From NCBI GenBank assembly GCA_913058335.1, contig CAJXPX010000002.1, positions 62,001-126,000 on the forward strand: 64,000 nt of DNA, given 5' to 3'. The stretch is from an uncultured Hyphomonadaceae bacterium. Lineage in GTDB: Bacteria; Pseudomonadota; Alphaproteobacteria; Caulobacterales; Maricaulaceae. The position numbers and the translations under genes were made by a program. Shown piece by piece: positions 63,931-64,000 of the stretch (its first letter is position 1; every line of letters starts with the position of its first letter). A model generated the notes under the pieces. It had not been told where the DNA came from. It saw only the letters and a list, made by a program, of their open reading frames with translations, and ran no database searches.

Positions 63931-64000
63931 TTGAACCAAGTTCCGGATGTCCGTATCGCTTGGCTTCGAATTGGAAGAGAGACGCCCCTTCATGACTTTG
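63931..64000 (+). CDS. N-terminal part of a protein cut by the window end (possibly dUTPase)
   Basis: TTG at 63931 is preceded by an excellent ribosome site, GAGGAGGG (63916-63923), and the frame stays open to the window edge for 23 codons. It reads NQVPDVRIAWLRIGRETPLHDF. The V-R-I start and later P-L match the beginning of dUTP diphosphatase, but this is too short to be sure. Confidence 0.55.
   Translation, partial: MNQVPDVRIAWLRIGRETPLHDF

Overview
The window reads as chromosome of a free-living, CcrM-encoding alphaproteobacterium. The signs are a beta-class GANTC adenine methyltransferase with the C-terminal domain typical of CcrM, an HdaA-type DnaA regulator, an F0 ATP synthase operon with separate b and b' subunits, a CC0125/CC1285-type lipoprotein, and the ruvCAB, smc/mutY and purMN blocks. 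Base composition is moderate, near half G+C. That fits low-GC relatives of Hyphomonadaceae/Robiginitomaculaceae (Hellea or Litorimonas-like) better than Caulobacter itself; this placement is inference.

Layout. 1-9.6 kb: an EAL phosphodiesterase, aminopeptidase N, the TypA/BipA GTPase, a lipoprotein, a FAH-family hydrolase, a small ParB-like protein, a secreted EF-hand protein and a DUF1287 protein. A 600-base gap here is full of repeats. 9.7-15.8 kb: a VOC protein, a PepSY/response regulator/histidine kinase operon, a lipoprotein with a Tae4-like amidase fold, and a LuxR-type regulator. 16-17.5 kb: the rpsF-rpsR-rplI operon. 17.5-19.3 kb: an AT-rich accessory patch of small genes. 19.3-26.7 kb: envelope lipoproteins and ruvC, then ruvA-ruvB-ybgC, with ruvC cut off from ruvAB by three unrelated genes. 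26.7-36.2 kb: AsmA-like protein, an outer-membrane barrel beside a DUF2946 protein (possible metal handling), an SDR, a large zinc metalloprotease, an EEP-family protein and a membrane protein. 36.4-37.5 kb: trmD-rplS. 37.6-47.5 kb: an I78 inhibitor-like lipoprotein, an ABC-F ATPase, ndk, a TadG-like VWA protein, purM-purN, DUF2066-hdaA, and SDR with DUF2256. 47.5-51.7 kb: a CPA1 antiporter, an M24 peptidase and a DUF3307/SatD pair. 51.8-54.3 kb: the F0 operon (I-a-c-b'-b). 54.5-62 kb: smc, two DsbA-like proteins flanking dps, a DUF721 protein and mutY. 62-64 kb: a guanidine-II riboswitch with its guanidinium exporter, then ccrM, whose upstream region carries CtrA-like boxes and a GANTC site.

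Most of the window is ordinary core genome. I saw no insertion sequence, prophage, CRISPR array, rRNA or convincing tRNA. The best non-routine signals are the two-hairpin guanidine-II (mini-ykkC) riboswitch before the SMR exporter; a Tae4-like amidase domain carried on a lipoprotein, with no type VI genes and no recognisable immunity gene beside it; a nest of interleaved inverted repeats plus a 3 x 15 bp tandem repeat in the gap before the DUF1287 gene; the split ruvCAB locus, where a ChaN/EreA-like lipoprotein gene overlaps the ruvA start; and the probable CtrA/GANTC control region of ccrM. Several genes of about 40-56 codons were added by hand.
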